The position numbers and the translations under genes were made by a program. Source: JAENWD01 sp963837165 (lineage in GTDB: Bacteria > Acidobacteriota > Vicinamibacteria > Vicinamibacterales > JAENWD01). Taken from it: a stretch of 64,000 nucleotides of DNA. This document shows, piece after piece, positions 35,167-44,614 of the stretch. Below the pieces are notes generated by a model. It was not told where the DNA came from. It searched no databases and saw only the letters and a list, made by a program, of their open reading frames with translations. The stretch is from the NCBI GenBank assembly GCA_963837165.1, contig CAWIMD010000002.1, positions 1,426,001 through 1,490,000 of the forward strand, read 5' to 3'. The number at the start of each line of letters is the position of its first letter. Positions within the stretch are counted from its first letter, which is position 1.

Positions 35167-36529
35167 ATGGACATCGTCGTACCGCAGCTGGGTGAATCCG
35201 TCATCGAGGCCCGCGTCGCGCGCTGGCTGAAGCACGAGGGCGATCGCGTGTCGGCCGGCGAGGCGCTGGTGGAGCTCGAGACCGACAAGATCGACCTCGA
35301 GGTCAGCGCCGAATCCGCCGGCGTGCTCTCCCACATCGCGCACAAGGATGGCGACGATGTGAAGGTGGGCGACGTGCTGGGCACGATCGACGCCGGCGCA
35401 GAGTCTCATGCAGCGCAGTCTGATGTAGCGCAGGGCTTCAGCCCTGCCCCTGCTGGCCCTGCCCCTGCCCCTGCCCCTGCCCCTGCTTCGGCACCGGCGA
35501 CCGCCCCCGCCGAAGTGCGCGCAACTCCAACAGCGCGAAAGATGGCGACCGACCACGGCGTGGACCTTTCGACGCTGACCGGCACCGGCGACGGCGGGCG
35601 GGTGACCAAAGACGACGTCCAGCGCGCCATGGCGGCGCCGCCCCCTGTAGCAGCGCCCCCACCTGTTGCATCGCCGCCGCCGCCACCTGTAGCGCAGGCC
35701 TTCAGGCCTGCATCACCAGCTCCGTCCGCTGCACCCAGCACCGTGGCACCCAGCACCGCCCCCAGCACCGTGGCACCCAGCACCGCACCCAGCACCCAGC
35801 ACCCAGCACCCGGCACTGGGCGAGGAACGCGTTCCGAGGAACGTATCCGCATGTCCAAGCGCCGGGCGACCATCGCGCGCCGCCTGGTGGAGGCCCAGCA
35901 CACCGCGGCGATGCTCACCACGTTCAACGAGGTGGACATGACGGCCGTGCAGGCGCTCCGTGGGCGTCGGAAGGAGGCCTTCCAGAAGCAGCACGGGGTG
36001 AGCCTCGGTCTCTCGTCGTTCTTCGTGAAGGCGGCTGTAGGCGCCCTGAAATCGTTCCCGCGGCTGAACGCGGAGATCCAGGGCGACGAGATGGTGTTGA
36101 AGCACTACTACGACATCGGGATCGCGGTGGGCGCCAGCGGCGGGCTGGTGGTGCCCGTGCTGCGCGATGCGGACCGGATGACGTTCTGGGAGATCGAGGG
36201 CGGGATCAAGGATTTCGCGAAGCGGGCCAACGAGGGGGCGCTGACGCTCGAGGAAATCACCGGCGGGACGTTCACGATCACGAACGGCGGCGTGTTCGGC
36301 TCACTGCTGAGCACCCCCATCCTGAACCCGCCGCAGGTGGGCATCCTGGGCCTGCACAAGATCGAGGAGCGGCCGGTGGCGATCGGCGGCCAGGTCGTCG
36401 TACAGGCCGATGATGTACGTCGCGCTCAGCTACGATCACCGCATCGTGGACGGCCTCGAAGCGGTGCAGTTCCTGGTGAAGGTGAAGGAGTTCATCGAGG
36501 ATCCGGGACACCTGCTGATCGAGGGGTAG
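35167..36529 (+). CDS. sucB: Dihydrolipoyllysine succinyltransferase E2 (frameshifted in this sequence)
   Basis: E2o component of the 2-oxoglutarate dehydrogenase complex, about 453 aa when restored. The lipoyl domain (residues 1-77) has the lipoylation site ETDKIDLEV. The E1/E3-binding domain has ARKMATDHGVDLSTLTGTGDGGRVTKDDV. The catalytic domain starts at RIRMSKRRATIARRL. One extra base at about 36404 (gtacagg) interrupts the frame. Without it the sequence reads QVVVRPMMYVALSYDHRIVDG, containing the active-site HRxxDG, and ends LLIEG. Both interdomain linkers are built of intergenic repeat families (SDVAQGFSPAP, VAQAFRPAS and PSTVAPST stretches). The frameshift is probably a sequencing error. 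Confidence 0.88.
35422..35487. repeat. Palindromic element and (cccctg)n run inside sucB linker 1
   Basis: A copy of the tgtagcgcagg.cttcag.cctgcc element at about 35422-35447 encodes VAQGFSPAP and passes into a hexamer cccctg run encoding Ala-Pro repeats. Confidence 0.8.
35689..35816. repeat. Palindromic element and cccagca array inside sucB linker 2
   Basis: gtagcgcaggccttcaggcc.. at 35689-35711 encodes VAQAFRPA. It is followed at about 35732-35816 by cccagca/ccgtggca units encoding PST repeats. Both families also occur outside genes. Confidence 0.85.
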
Positions 36530-36559
36530 CGGGCACCCCCAGAGTTCCCCAGGCCACGG

Positions 36560-38086
36560 ATGAACACCCCGGTGACTCGAAGACAACTCGTGGTTTCCGC
36601 GATTACTCTCGCCTTCGCAGCCGCCTGCCCCCTCGCCAGTCCAGTTGTTATTTCTTCACCCGTCTGGCCCGCGCCACCCTATGAACTTGGCAGGGACTGG
36701 GCCCTCATTTTCGCCGCGTGCCTCTCGCTAACGGCACTGCTCACGCCGTTCTGTGGCGGCGTGCCAAACGCCGCATGCGTAGTCTCAGTCAGCGTTTTCA
36801 TCGCCAGCGTCTACTTCCTGCTCCTGGTCGTCAGCGCCCTCGTGCATCTCAGTCCAGGCGGGGTCGACATCTCCATCATCACCGCTCTCCTGCTGTTCGC
36901 GGTGGTCCTTCGGCGAAGTTCGGCACCCGACGCCAAGGGCACACGTCAGGTGGTCCTCCTGTTCTGCGTCACGTCTTGCGTCATATCAGCGGCAGTGAGC
37001 ATTCCGTATTACTTCACGACGGCGCGAGGGATGAAGCTCCAGCCAATCGTTCTCCCACGGAAGCAACGGCCGAATATCTACCAAATCGTCATCGATGGAC
37101 TCGGACGCCAGGATGTCCTGCAGCGTCGTTACGGGCTCGACATTGGTCCCCTTGTTGCCGCATTCAGGGCAAGGGGCTTCGTCGTGCCCAACTGCGCCTC
37201 GTCGAACTATGCAATGACCTTGCTGACTCTTTCATCGATGCTGAACGCCGAATATGTGCAGAACATCGCCGACCTCCCGCCAACGCTGAAGTCTGGCCTT
37301 CCAGCCAAGGAGCTCATTGCCAACAGTCGTGTCCTCTCATCCCTGAAGACCGCGGGCTACAGAGTGGTTTGGGTAGGCTCCGGGGTCCCGGGAATCGCGG
37401 CTCACCCGATGGCCGATCAGTGCGCCTGCCCATATCCGTGGGTAGGCCCCTTCGAGGCGTCCATGGTGTACCTCAGTGCGATTAGCCGAATCGTACCGCC
37501 ATCGCTTGTAGCGAGGACATGGACCCGCTTCCTGAACCACGAACTGTCGGTCGCGCGCGAGTTGCCGCCGCCTGTGACGCCCACATTCACGTACATTCAT
37601 TTTCTCTCCCCCCACCCACCCTTTGTGTTCGAACCCGACGGGTCGCTGCTGCCTCAGCCTCGCCCGGTTTCGTTCCTGGAAGGCAGGGCGTTCGCGGGAA
37701 CACCAAGTGAGTACAGGTTCGGCTACGCGTCCCAAGCGGCGTACATCCTGCCGCAGGTGTTGAAGGTCGTGGACCACTTGGTGGCAACGGCGCCACCCGA
37801 CTCAATCTTCATCGTCCATGGCGACCATGGCCCACGGTCCTCGTTCGACCCGGTAGATCCCACGGTCTCGGACCCGACGGAAATCTTTCCAGTCTTTCTG
37901 GCGATGCGCGGGCCGGGCGTGAGCGACGATGAAGACAGCCCAGTGACCCTGGTCAACGTCGTCCGGCGGATTCTCTCCAGGCTCGGGGCGGACCTTCCGG
38001 ACCTGCCGGATCGCCACTTCATGTCGAGCGGGCTCACTCCGTACAATTGGGTCGAGGCGTCCGGACTGCCCTGCCCCGACAGGTAG
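36560..38086 (+). CDS. Sulfatase-superfamily membrane protein
   Basis: A 508-aa protein with about four to five N-terminal membrane segments (residues about 10-150) and an extracytoplasmic alkaline-phosphatase-fold domain. The metal site includes IYQIVIDGLGRQD at the start of the domain and IVHGDHGPR near residue 415. SNYAMTLLTLSSMLN after the first strand probably holds the Thr/Ser nucleophile. Proteins of this architecture include LTA-synthase-like and phosphoethanolamine-transferase-like enzymes, so transfer of a phospho-group to a surface glycan or lipid is possible. It is similar in layout to the genes at 61031 and 63702. GC is visibly lower than in sucB. Confidence 0.8.
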   Translation: MNTPVTRRQLVVSAITLAFAAACPLASPVVISSPVWPAPPYELGRDWALIFAACLSLTALLTPFCGGVPNAACVVSVSVFIASVYFLLLVVSALVHLSPGGVDISIITALLLFAVVLRRSSAPDAKGTRQVVLLFCVTSCVISAAVSIPYYFTTARGMKLQPIVLPRKQRPNIYQIVIDGLGRQDVLQRRYGLDIGPLVAAFRARGFVVPNCASSNYAMTLLTLSSMLNAEYVQNIADLPPTLKSGLPAKELIANSRVLSSLKTAGYRVVWVGSGVPGIAAHPMADQCACPYPWVGPFEASMVYLSAISRIVPPSLVARTWTRFLNHELSVARELPPPVTPTFTYIHFLSPHPPFVFEPDGSLLPQPRPVSFLEGRAFAGTPSEYRFGYASQAAYILPQVLKVVDHLVATAPPDSIFIVHGDHGPRSSFDPVDPTVSDPTEIFPVFLAMRGPGVSDDEDSPVTLVNVVRRILSRLGADLPDLPDRHFMSSGLTPYNWVEASGLPCPDR

Positions 38087-38112
38087 CCAACCCGGACTGC
38101 GTTTGCGCCGGC

Positions 38113-39085
38113 CTACGCCGACCGCCGCCCGCGGGTACTGGAGCAATCCAACTCCGCCCCACAGGCCAATGACCACATACGAGACAGCCTGCGCAACGAC
38201 GATGTACGCGATGGCAGCGTCGCGGGTGAACCCGAACGGTGGCAAGACCGTGACTGCCACGAACTGGTAGATTCCCACGTACCCGGGAGTGGACGGCAGC
38301 GCGCTGCCAAGACCAAGGCCGGCGATTAGAAGCAGCGCCGCTGCGCCGGACATCCGCAACCCCAAAGCGCTGGCACCCACCATGACGCTGCTGATATCCA
38401 CCAGCCAGATGGCGGCCGACAATGCGACGAAGCTGCCGAGTCGCTGTACATTGTGGAAGGCGCGCAGCCCACGCAGGCCGTGCTCAACCACTCGGCCGAC
38501 CCACGTTCGAGTCGTTCGGGGCAGCGGCAACCTGCCGGTAAGCCTGAGCAAAGGACGACCCAGAAACGGCAGGACGGCAATGATCGTGATGCCGACCACT
38601 CCCACAAGAGTGAACGTCCTGGCGGCTGCTCCGACCCACGGTGGTGACGCCGGCAATCGCTGAAGGGTCACGCCAGCCACCGCGACGAGCAGAAATGCGT
38701 CAACGGCACGCTCCGCAAGGGCGGTGGCCAGCACAAATGCCCTGTCGAGCGACGTCCCTGAAGCGACCAGGAACGTCCGAACAAGTTCCCCGCCCCTTGC
38801 CGGCAGCACATTGTTGCCGAGATACCCGGCCGCGGTGGCCCAGAATGACGAGGCGACGTCCACAGGGCCTTCCGCCATCAGGAGCAGCCGCCATCGGCAG
38901 GCACGCACGAACAGCGCCAGAGAGGCGAGTGCCGCAGCCACCGAAAGACGCCCGAGGTCAGCGCTCGAGATGAGCTCGAATACGCGCGTCCACTGGACAC
39001 CGCGAATGGAGTACCAGAGAAGCAGGGCCGCGACAGCCCCGGTAACGGCGAGCGACGCACCTCTTCTCGCGGTCACCGTAACCAC
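38113..39085 (-). CDS. Flippase-like UPF0104 membrane protein (frameshifted in this sequence)
   Basis: A protein of about 323 aa with eight or so membrane segments, of the lysylphosphatidylglycerol synthase TM/UPF0104 type often found in polysaccharide clusters. The family motif is visible at GYLGNNVLPARGGELVRTF and at GLGSALPSTPGYVGIYQFV. As written, the frame runs on to 37802 across the opposite-strand sulfatase gene. Removing one C of the ccc after gtac at about 38133-38135 gives LLQYRGRRSA and a stop at 38113, leaving a clean 26-bp convergent gap. That is the more natural end. The start is uncertain: GTG 39085 or GTG 39076. The preceding FkbM gene ends 28 bp upstream. Confidence 0.75.
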
Positions 39086-39113
39086 AGGGGGCCGGACCGA
39101 GCGCTGCCTGGCA

Positions 39114-40295
39114 TTACATGATGCGGGAATCGATTGAGCGCTCCGGCGGGACTGCGCAGTACACCGCTTCCCAACATTCCTCCGCGTAACGGCGAAGCAC
39201 AAGCCGATAGTCCGGCAGGACCTGCTGCATCTGCACGGGGAGTGTCCAGAGGTGTTCGCACTTGTGATACGCGGACACGGCAAGCACAGGACGCGCACGC
39301 CGGATCATGCTTTCCGCGCCAGCGATTGCCGCCGGTTCGCCGCCTTCGATGTCCATCTTCACGATCGTGGGTGAGGTCTCGGCAAACAGGTCGTCCAGGC
39401 GTCGTCCCTCAACCGGTCCATCCCACGCCTGACCAGTCACACGCGACCGGACGGTGCCCGATGCGTCGAACCCAACGGGGCCCTTACGGTCACCGATCGC
39501 GAATGGCATCACGGTGACGCGGTGCCGTGTGCCGGCAGGCAGTCCTGAGAGGAACTCGTCCAGCGCCTCGCGATTCCTCGGATCAGGCTCGCACGCGTAA
39601 ACGTGCACGAAGCGGTCCGCCGTTCTCTGACGAAACATCCGGATCGTGTCGCCATCAAACGCGCCACAGTCCACGAGCACCTCATCAGCGCCCAGCGAGT
39701 AGAGGGCGGTGGGGAAGTACATCTCGCCTGGGGGATCGTGTTCGGGCAGGACGCCATAGTCGATGCTGCAGCGCCACGCGATCTGAGCAGCGAACTCCGA
39801 TTTCGACCGCGCGTCGGCGAGAGCCAGGAATCCGGCCCGAATGTCATTGGACTGGGACACGATCCGGTGCGGCAGATCCAGTCCTACGGCGTCGGGCAGC
39901 GCGGACGCGTACTTCCAGTAGAACGCAAGGTACGGCACGACGTGGCGGCATCCCAGCGCGGCCAGCTGCTGCCTGACCGCGGAGCTGTTGTACACAGCAA
40001 CCAGGAAGAAGGCGTCCTCCCGATACCTGACCGTTGCTTCTTGTGGAGACAGCACGGGAAGTCCCCACCGGACCTGCCCCCACAGGGTCGCGTTGTTGTC
40101 GGCAAGGGCCACGATATCCAGGCCGGCGCGACGTGCACCGGCGAGCATGGCCTCGCCGAGCGGCCCGCAGCCGAAGATAATCCCCTTGCCGGTGTGGCCG
40201 GCGAGTCTGTCAAATCTCGCTTCCTCCTCCAGGCGCATCGCGTCCGCGGAGCCCAGGCCTTCGAGCACCTGCTCCAGCCAGGCGCCGGTACTCAT
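39114..40295 (-). CDS. FkbM-family methyltransferase with N-terminal Rossmann domain
   Basis: A 393-aa protein. Residues about 30-130 form a nucleotide-binding-like Rossmann segment (GIIFGCGPLGEAMLAGARRAG), similar to domains in sugar acyltransferases and epimerases. Residues about 185-380 are an FkbM methyltransferase domain with the SAM motif VLVDCGAFDGDTIRMF and the conserved VKMDIEGGEPAAI. FkbM enzymes O-methylate sugars, so it may methylate a residue of the polysaccharide; this is inferred. The start overlaps the end of the GT2 gene as ATGA once the GT2 frame is restored, indicating one operon. Confidence 0.85.
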   Translation of the reverse strand: MSTGAWLEQVLEGLGSADAMRLEEEARFDRLAGHTGKGIIFGCGPLGEAMLAGARRAGLDIVALADNNATLWGQVRWGLPVLSPQEATVRYREDAFFLVAVYNSSAVRQQLAALGCRHVVPYLAFYWKYASALPDAVGLDLPHRIVSQSNDIRAGFLALADARSKSEFAAQIAWRCSIDYGVLPEHDPPGEMYFPTALYSLGADEVLVDCGAFDGDTIRMFRQRTADRFVHVYACEPDPRNREALDEFLSGLPAGTRHRVTVMPFAIGDRKGPVGFDASGTVRSRVTGQAWDGPVEGRRLDDLFAETSPTIVKMDIEGGEPAAIAGAESMIRRARPVLAVSAYHKCEHLWTLPVQMQQVLPDYRLVLRRYAEECWEAVYCAVPPERSIDSRIM

Positions 40296-41261
40296 GCGAT
40301 CTCACTCGCCTTGGGCACATCGGGCAGATACTCGAAGTTCAGACGCTCCCGCTCGACGACTGTACGGCTGACGCCTCACGAACCGCTGGATGGAGCCGAT
40401 GTACTCACCCAGGATTCCGAGCGAGAGCAGCTGCACTGAGCCAAGGAAGAAGAGACCAATCACCAGTGGGGCGACGCCGACCGAGAAACTCGACCAGAAG
40501 AGAAGCTTGTACACGAGATACAGAGCGCCGACGACACCCGACAAGGCGGAGCAACAGAAGCCGAGCAGCGTCACGACCCGCAGAGGCACCATCGACAGAT
40601 TCGTCACACCGAGTATGGCGATGTCGTACAGGACATACCAGTTGTGCTTCGTGACCCCCCGCTTTCGCAACGGCTGGTCGTAATAGACTTCGCAGTGTGG
40701 CAACCCGATGTCTGCAATAAGCCCCCGGAGGTACGGATATGGATCATCGAAGTTCCTGACGGCCTCTACGACTTTCCGGTCGTAGAGACCAAAACCCGTA
40801 AAATCCTGAAAGGTCTCGATCGACGACAACTGGCGAATCCAGCGGTAGTACTGCCTCCGAAGCCAGGCCATTGCTCCCCGTTCCTCTGTGGTGCGTTTGA
40901 TGCACAGCACCATCGAGAAGCCCTGCTCCCAGCGCTCGAGCAGCTCGGGTATTAGTTCCGGTGGATCCTGAAGGTCTGCGACGATCCCAATCACCGCCTC
41001 ACCGCGGGCAGCCAGAAAGCCGTGCATCGGCGACCGGATGTGCCCGAAGTTTCTGGCGTTCGCGATTACCTTCACGTTGCGGTCTGCCGCAGCCAGCCCC
41101 CTCAGGATCTCGAGCGTCCGGTCGGTGGAGTTGTTGTCGATGAAGATGTGCTCGTACTGATAGGCGGCGAGTCCGAGAAACTCGCTACGAACGCACCGAT
41201 ACACCGCCTCGACATTGTCTTCCTCGTTGTAACAAGGCGTCAAAATACTGACGGTCTTCAC
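40292..41261 (-). CDS. GT2-family glycosyltransferase with C-terminal membrane helices (frameshifted)
   Basis: About 322 aa when restored. The GT-A domain begins SILTPCYNEEDNVEAVYR; VADLQDPPELIPEL carries the DxD-like acidic site, and the two C-terminal membrane segments (about 225-290) are typical of polyprenyl-phosphate glycosyltransferases of the GtrB/DPM1 type. It probably loads a sugar on undecaprenyl phosphate. One extra base at about 40361 (gtac-a-gtc) changes the tail. Dropping it gives RRQPYVVERERLNFEYLPD and a TGA that overlaps the next gene's ATG (ATGA), which strongly supports the correction. Start ATG 41261. Confidence 0.85.
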
Positions 41262-41319
41262 TGGTACTCACCCGTGCGTAGCAGGTTTACAGTGTGTAGA
41301 AGCCTCGGCTCGCCAAAAC

Positions 41320-42156
41320 CTATCTAATGGTCCAACCCCCGTCCACAACCAAGGACTGCCCCGTCGTATAACTGGACGCCGCAGATGCCAAGTAGAGCAA
41401 TGCTCCCACCAGTTCGCTGGGATGCCCGATGCGCCCCAAACAGGTTCGGTCGTTCAGACGTTGGAGGAATGGATCGTCCTTCAGAACTGCATTGGGAGAA
41501 ACATCCTCGACATTCGAAAAGGGGCCAGGCAAGATTGCGTTACAACGGATTCCATACGCGCCCCAGAACGATGCCGTGTATCTCGTAAAGGCCACCAGCG
41601 CGGCTTTTGCGGCTGAATAGGCTGGCGGGTTACGAAACGCGGTGCCTTCGTACAGGGACGGGTCTGGAGCTACTACCGCGTACATTGTTCCAATGTTGAT
41701 GATGCTGCCGGCGCGTCGCCCCTTCATCTCTTCGCCGACCCGCTGAGTCACGAGGACCGCCCAGTACGTTCCTGACAATGTCTTGTGCCATTGCTCAAAT
41801 GTCATACCTTCAAGAGTTCCATCGGGCACATTGAAGCCCGTTGAGCCAGATAGATCGAAGGCGTTGTTGACCAGCACGTCGACGCACTCTTCAGCGGCCA
41901 CGCGATCAACGGCGTCGTGAAGGGCGTTGAAGTCGTACATGTCGATGCGTTCCGTCCGAACCATCCCATCGCCGAATTCGGCGCGCCACCCGGCTGCCTC
42001 GGGTGCCAGCCGCTCCGACCGGCCGAAAGCAACGACTCGCGCTCCGTTCGCCAGCAGCGCCCGGGCAAACGTGCGACCAAGGTAGCCGCTGGCGCCCGTG
42101 AGCAGCACGGTCCGGCCCTGAAGAGAGAACAGCTCTGACGCGCGCACACTCACCAC
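41320..42156 (-). CDS. Short-chain dehydrogenase/reductase (1 of 3)
   Basis: A 278-aa classical SDR: TGASGYLGRTFARAL at the cofactor site (TGxxGxxG), NNAFDLSG for the NNA motif, the serine in NIGTMYAV replaced by threonine or its neighbour, and the catalytic YSAAK. The C-terminus LVVDGGWTIR is typical. The catalytic Ser position (usually GS/NIS) reads IGT, which is acceptable for some sugar-nucleotide SDRs. The start GTG 42156 overlaps the end of the next SDR by 7 nt. Its place in the operon suggests a step in making a modified sugar; the substrate is unknown. Confidence 0.85.
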   Translation of the reverse strand: MVSVRASELFSLQGRTVLLTGASGYLGRTFARALLANGARVVAFGRSERLAPEAAGWRAEFGDGMVRTERIDMYDFNALHDAVDRVAAEECVDVLVNNAFDLSGSTGFNVPDGTLEGMTFEQWHKTLSGTYWAVLVTQRVGEEMKGRRAGSIINIGTMYAVVAPDPSLYEGTAFRNPPAYSAAKAALVAFTRYTASFWGAYGIRCNAILPGPFSNVEDVSPNAVLKDDPFLQRLNDRTCLGRIGHPSELVGALLYLASAASSYTTGQSLVVDGGWTIR

Positions 42157-42989
42157 ACCGTCCTCCCGCCGTCGATTACGAGATTCGCGCCCGTCATGTA
42201 TGAGGAGGCGTCGGAACAGAGAAACATGACCGCGGCCTGGTACTCATCGATCAAAGCCATCCGGCCCAGCGGCACGAGGGAAACCAGCCGCTGCACGAAC
42301 TCGTCCGGCTGGCCGTTGGCAACCCCGCCGGGCGAAATGGCATTGACGCGGACACCCTCGCTGGCCCACCAAGTTGAGAGCCAGCGCGTCATTCCAATCA
42401 GGCCGGCCTTCACCACAGAGTAGCTGATCGGTTTTGCAGGCTGCTCGTCCTCCGGGCGCCCCGGCTCACGGTATATCCGCTGGTCAGGCGAAATGAGTGC
42501 CAGGTCGCTGGCGACGTTGAGGATCACACCCTTCCGACGCTGGGCCATGTGCGCACCCATCATTTGCGAACACAAGAAGGCTCCAGTAAGGCCGACGTCA
42601 ATGTCAGCCCTCCAGGCTTCAAGGGGAAGAGCCTCCATGCGTGCCCACCCTGCGTGAGTTCCACGCTCTGCCCTTGGGTTATTCGCAGCGTTGTTGATGA
42701 GGATGTCAATGCGACCGCGACCAGCAAGGAGCCAGTCTGTCACACGTCGCACGTCAACGGGTTGCGTGATGTCGGCGACATAACCAAGCACCTCCGTCCC
42801 GAGTTCCGATGCGAGATTTCCCGCTCGACTGACGGGGTCACACCCCTCGAGGTCGACAAGTACGGGGACCCCACCAGCAGCTGCAATGGCTCTGGCGTGT
42901 TGCAGCCCGAGCAAACCTGCGCCGCCTGTGATAACGGCTACACGGTCGGTGAGATCGAACCGCCGCCGCATGTCAGCCGACAGCGCCAT
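42150..42989 (-). CDS. Short-chain dehydrogenase/reductase (2 of 3)
   Basis: A 279-aa classical SDR with TGGAGLLGLQHARAI (cofactor), NNAANNPRAE (NNA), the catalytic serine region NVASDLALI, YSVVK as the YxxxK motif, and NLVIDGGRTVW at the C-terminus. Like the first SDR, it has a lengthened loop between Ser and Tyr (ISPDQRIYREPGRPED), seen in SDRs of surface-sugar clusters. ATG 42989 shares one base with the stop of the upstream SDR (TGATG). The product is inferred to be a ketosugar or deoxysugar intermediate. Confidence 0.87.
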   Translation of the reverse strand: MALSADMRRRFDLTDRVAVITGGAGLLGLQHARAIAAAGGVPVLVDLEGCDPVSRAGNLASELGTEVLGYVADITQPVDVRRVTDWLLAGRGRIDILINNAANNPRAERGTHAGWARMEALPLEAWRADIDVGLTGAFLCSQMMGAHMAQRRKGVILNVASDLALISPDQRIYREPGRPEDEQPAKPISYSVVKAGLIGMTRWLSTWWASEGVRVNAISPGGVANGQPDEFVQRLVSLVPLGRMALIDEYQAAVMFLCSDASSYMTGANLVIDGGRTVW

Positions 42990-43762
42990 CAGAAGCTCCT
43001 TGTTTGGCCGCCGTCGGCCACCACGCAGGCACCGGTTACAAAGTTGGCCGCGTCACTTGCGAGGAACACCACGACATTCGCGATCTCGTCGGGCGATCCG
43101 AACCTGCGGAGGGGCACCTCGGTGCGCAGCATGTGAGCCACACCATCAGCATCCAGTGACTGGCGTCGCTCCCAGCTACCACCGGGGAAATAGACGTTGC
43201 CGGGCGCGACAACATTGACTCGTATGCCGACGGGCCCGAGTTGGCGGGCCAGGTTCTTCGCCATGGTCATCAGCGCCGCCTTGGCAGCAGCGTACGGCAG
43301 AGGCGCCGGCGATGCCTCCACACCTGCGATGGAGCCAACAAGCACGATGGAACCGGAGCCGCGATTGACCATCCCGCCCAGGAAGGCGCGAACCAGCCGT
43401 ACAGATCCCCGCAAGTTGGTCTCGAACATTTCATCCCAGTCGTTGTCGGCGACGTTCCAGCCTGCTGGCCCTCGGCCATCCCCGACATTAGCCACGATCA
43501 CGTCGGGACTCCCCCACTGAGCCTCGAGCGTGACGCGCGCTCGCTCGATGTCCTCCGATAGGGTCATGTCAGCACGGATAGCCATCACTCGTTTAGATCC
43601 CTCGACTGCGAGATCCGAAACCGTTCTCTCCAGATCGACTGAACCCCGGGCTGCGACGGCCACTCGCGCGCCTTCTCGAACGAATTGACTGGCAACGGCC
43701 CTTCCAATGCCTCTGGAACCGCCGGAAACCAGCACGATGCGATCCGCCAGTCTCATGTCCAT
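42989..43762 (-). CDS. Short-chain dehydrogenase/reductase (3 of 3)
   Basis: A 257-aa classical SDR: SGGSRGIGRAVASQF at the cofactor site, ANVGDGRG in the place of NNAG, catalytic Ser in VLVGSIAGVEA, YAAAK as YxxxK, and CVVADGGQTRSF at the C-terminus. It is closest of the three to the FabG-like type. It is the first SDR in transcription order, 15 bp after the TIM-barrel gene. The three SDRs are not near-identical copies, so they probably catalyse different steps rather than being a recent duplication. Confidence 0.87.
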   Translation of the reverse strand: MDMRLADRIVLVSGGSRGIGRAVASQFVREGARVAVAARGSVDLERTVSDLAVEGSKRVMAIRADMTLSEDIERARVTLEAQWGSPDVIVANVGDGRGPAGWNVADNDWDEMFETNLRGSVRLVRAFLGGMVNRGSGSIVLVGSIAGVEASPAPLPYAAAKAALMTMAKNLARQLGPVGIRVNVVAPGNVYFPGGSWERRQSLDADGVAHMLRTEVPLRRFGSPDEIANVVVFLASDAANFVTGACVVADGGQTRSF

Positions 43763-43777
43763 ACAAGGGGGTTCCGC

Positions 43778-44614
43778 CTAACCCAAGCTCGCGATCTCTG
43801 TACTCACAAAGTTGCGATTCGCTACGGACCACTCCAGCTCATCGCCAGTCGCACCACGAGCGGCCTGCAGGATCAGGTCACCTGAATACGACATATGTGC
43901 CAGCTCGCGCCGAATGGCTGCAAAGGCCGTCGTGCCTGTGCCTAACGGCACGGAAGGCCCACCCGGCAAGCGATCCTTGACATGTATACTGCCCACACGA
44001 TTCCCATACGCCGCAAACTCCTGCGACGGGACATACCCCAGCGCGGCGCTGTTGCCAGTGTCGTAGGTGACCTTAAACACGTCGGGTGAGAGAAGGTGGA
44101 GTAGCGAGGCAAATTGCCGAGGAGCGAGGTCCGTTTCAAGATGCAGCTCCATAGCGCTGGCGCGGAGCGTACCAGCCACGGTCTCGAGAACGCGCGCCGT
44201 GGCGGTGGCCTCATCGTCGGGGATGCTCGAGTTGTCAACGAATGGCAGCACCACTCTCATCGCACCGACTCTTCGCGCCTGCTGACACAGCCACAGCAGG
44301 CGCTCAAGACGTGCCTTCAGATCACTCTGTGCACTGGGCCGCAAAGGATGTTCGATGAACCAGTCTGCGCAGACCGAGCCCACCACGACTCCATACGACG
44401 ACACGAGGTCGGAGATTCGAGCCAGGCCGGCGTCATTCCCAATGGGATTGGTCTCAGCGCCGTCGTCGTCGTAGATCCACTCGATGGTGGCTAGGCGAGC
44501 CTCACGGGCGAGCCGAAATTCAGCCTCCCACGTGTGCCTCGGAAAGCACTGCAGGCGCCCATCGCACGGCGGAGTGAGCCGTCCCTGCATGATGCCAACG
44601 CGTGGCCGCACCAC
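43778..44614 (-). CDS. TIM-barrel sugar phosphate isomerase/epimerase
   Basis: A 278-aa protein of the xylose isomerase-like TIM-barrel family. Family features are the N-terminal VGIMQGRLTPP, the metal-ligand glutamates in ATIEWIYDDDG and LHLETDLAPRQF, VTYDTGNSAALG with Asp and the typical DTGN, and GSIHVKDR with the His ligand. IolE and hexulose-6-phosphate isomerase-like enzymes share the fold. Adjacent to a ThDP enzyme and a NeuB-like synthase, it may form or rearrange a keto-sugar; that is inferred. The GTG start at 44614 shares a base with the TAG stop of the ThDP gene. Confidence 0.8.
   Translation of the reverse strand: MVRPRVGIMQGRLTPPCDGRLQCFPRHTWEAEFRLAREARLATIEWIYDDDGAETNPIGNDAGLARISDLVSSYGVVVGSVCADWFIEHPLRPSAQSDLKARLERLLWLCQQARRVGAMRVVLPFVDNSSIPDDEATATARVLETVAGTLRASAMELHLETDLAPRQFASLLHLLSPDVFKVTYDTGNSAALGYVPSQEFAAYGNRVGSIHVKDRLPGGPSVPLGTGTTAFAAIRRELAHMSYSGDLILQAARGATGDELEWSVANRNFVSTEIASLG

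Noticed and set aside
37802..38112. C-terminal extension of the flippase-like gene over the sulfatase gene
   Set aside because: The extra residues are antisense to a well-formed domain; removing one base after gtac yields a natural stop at 38113.
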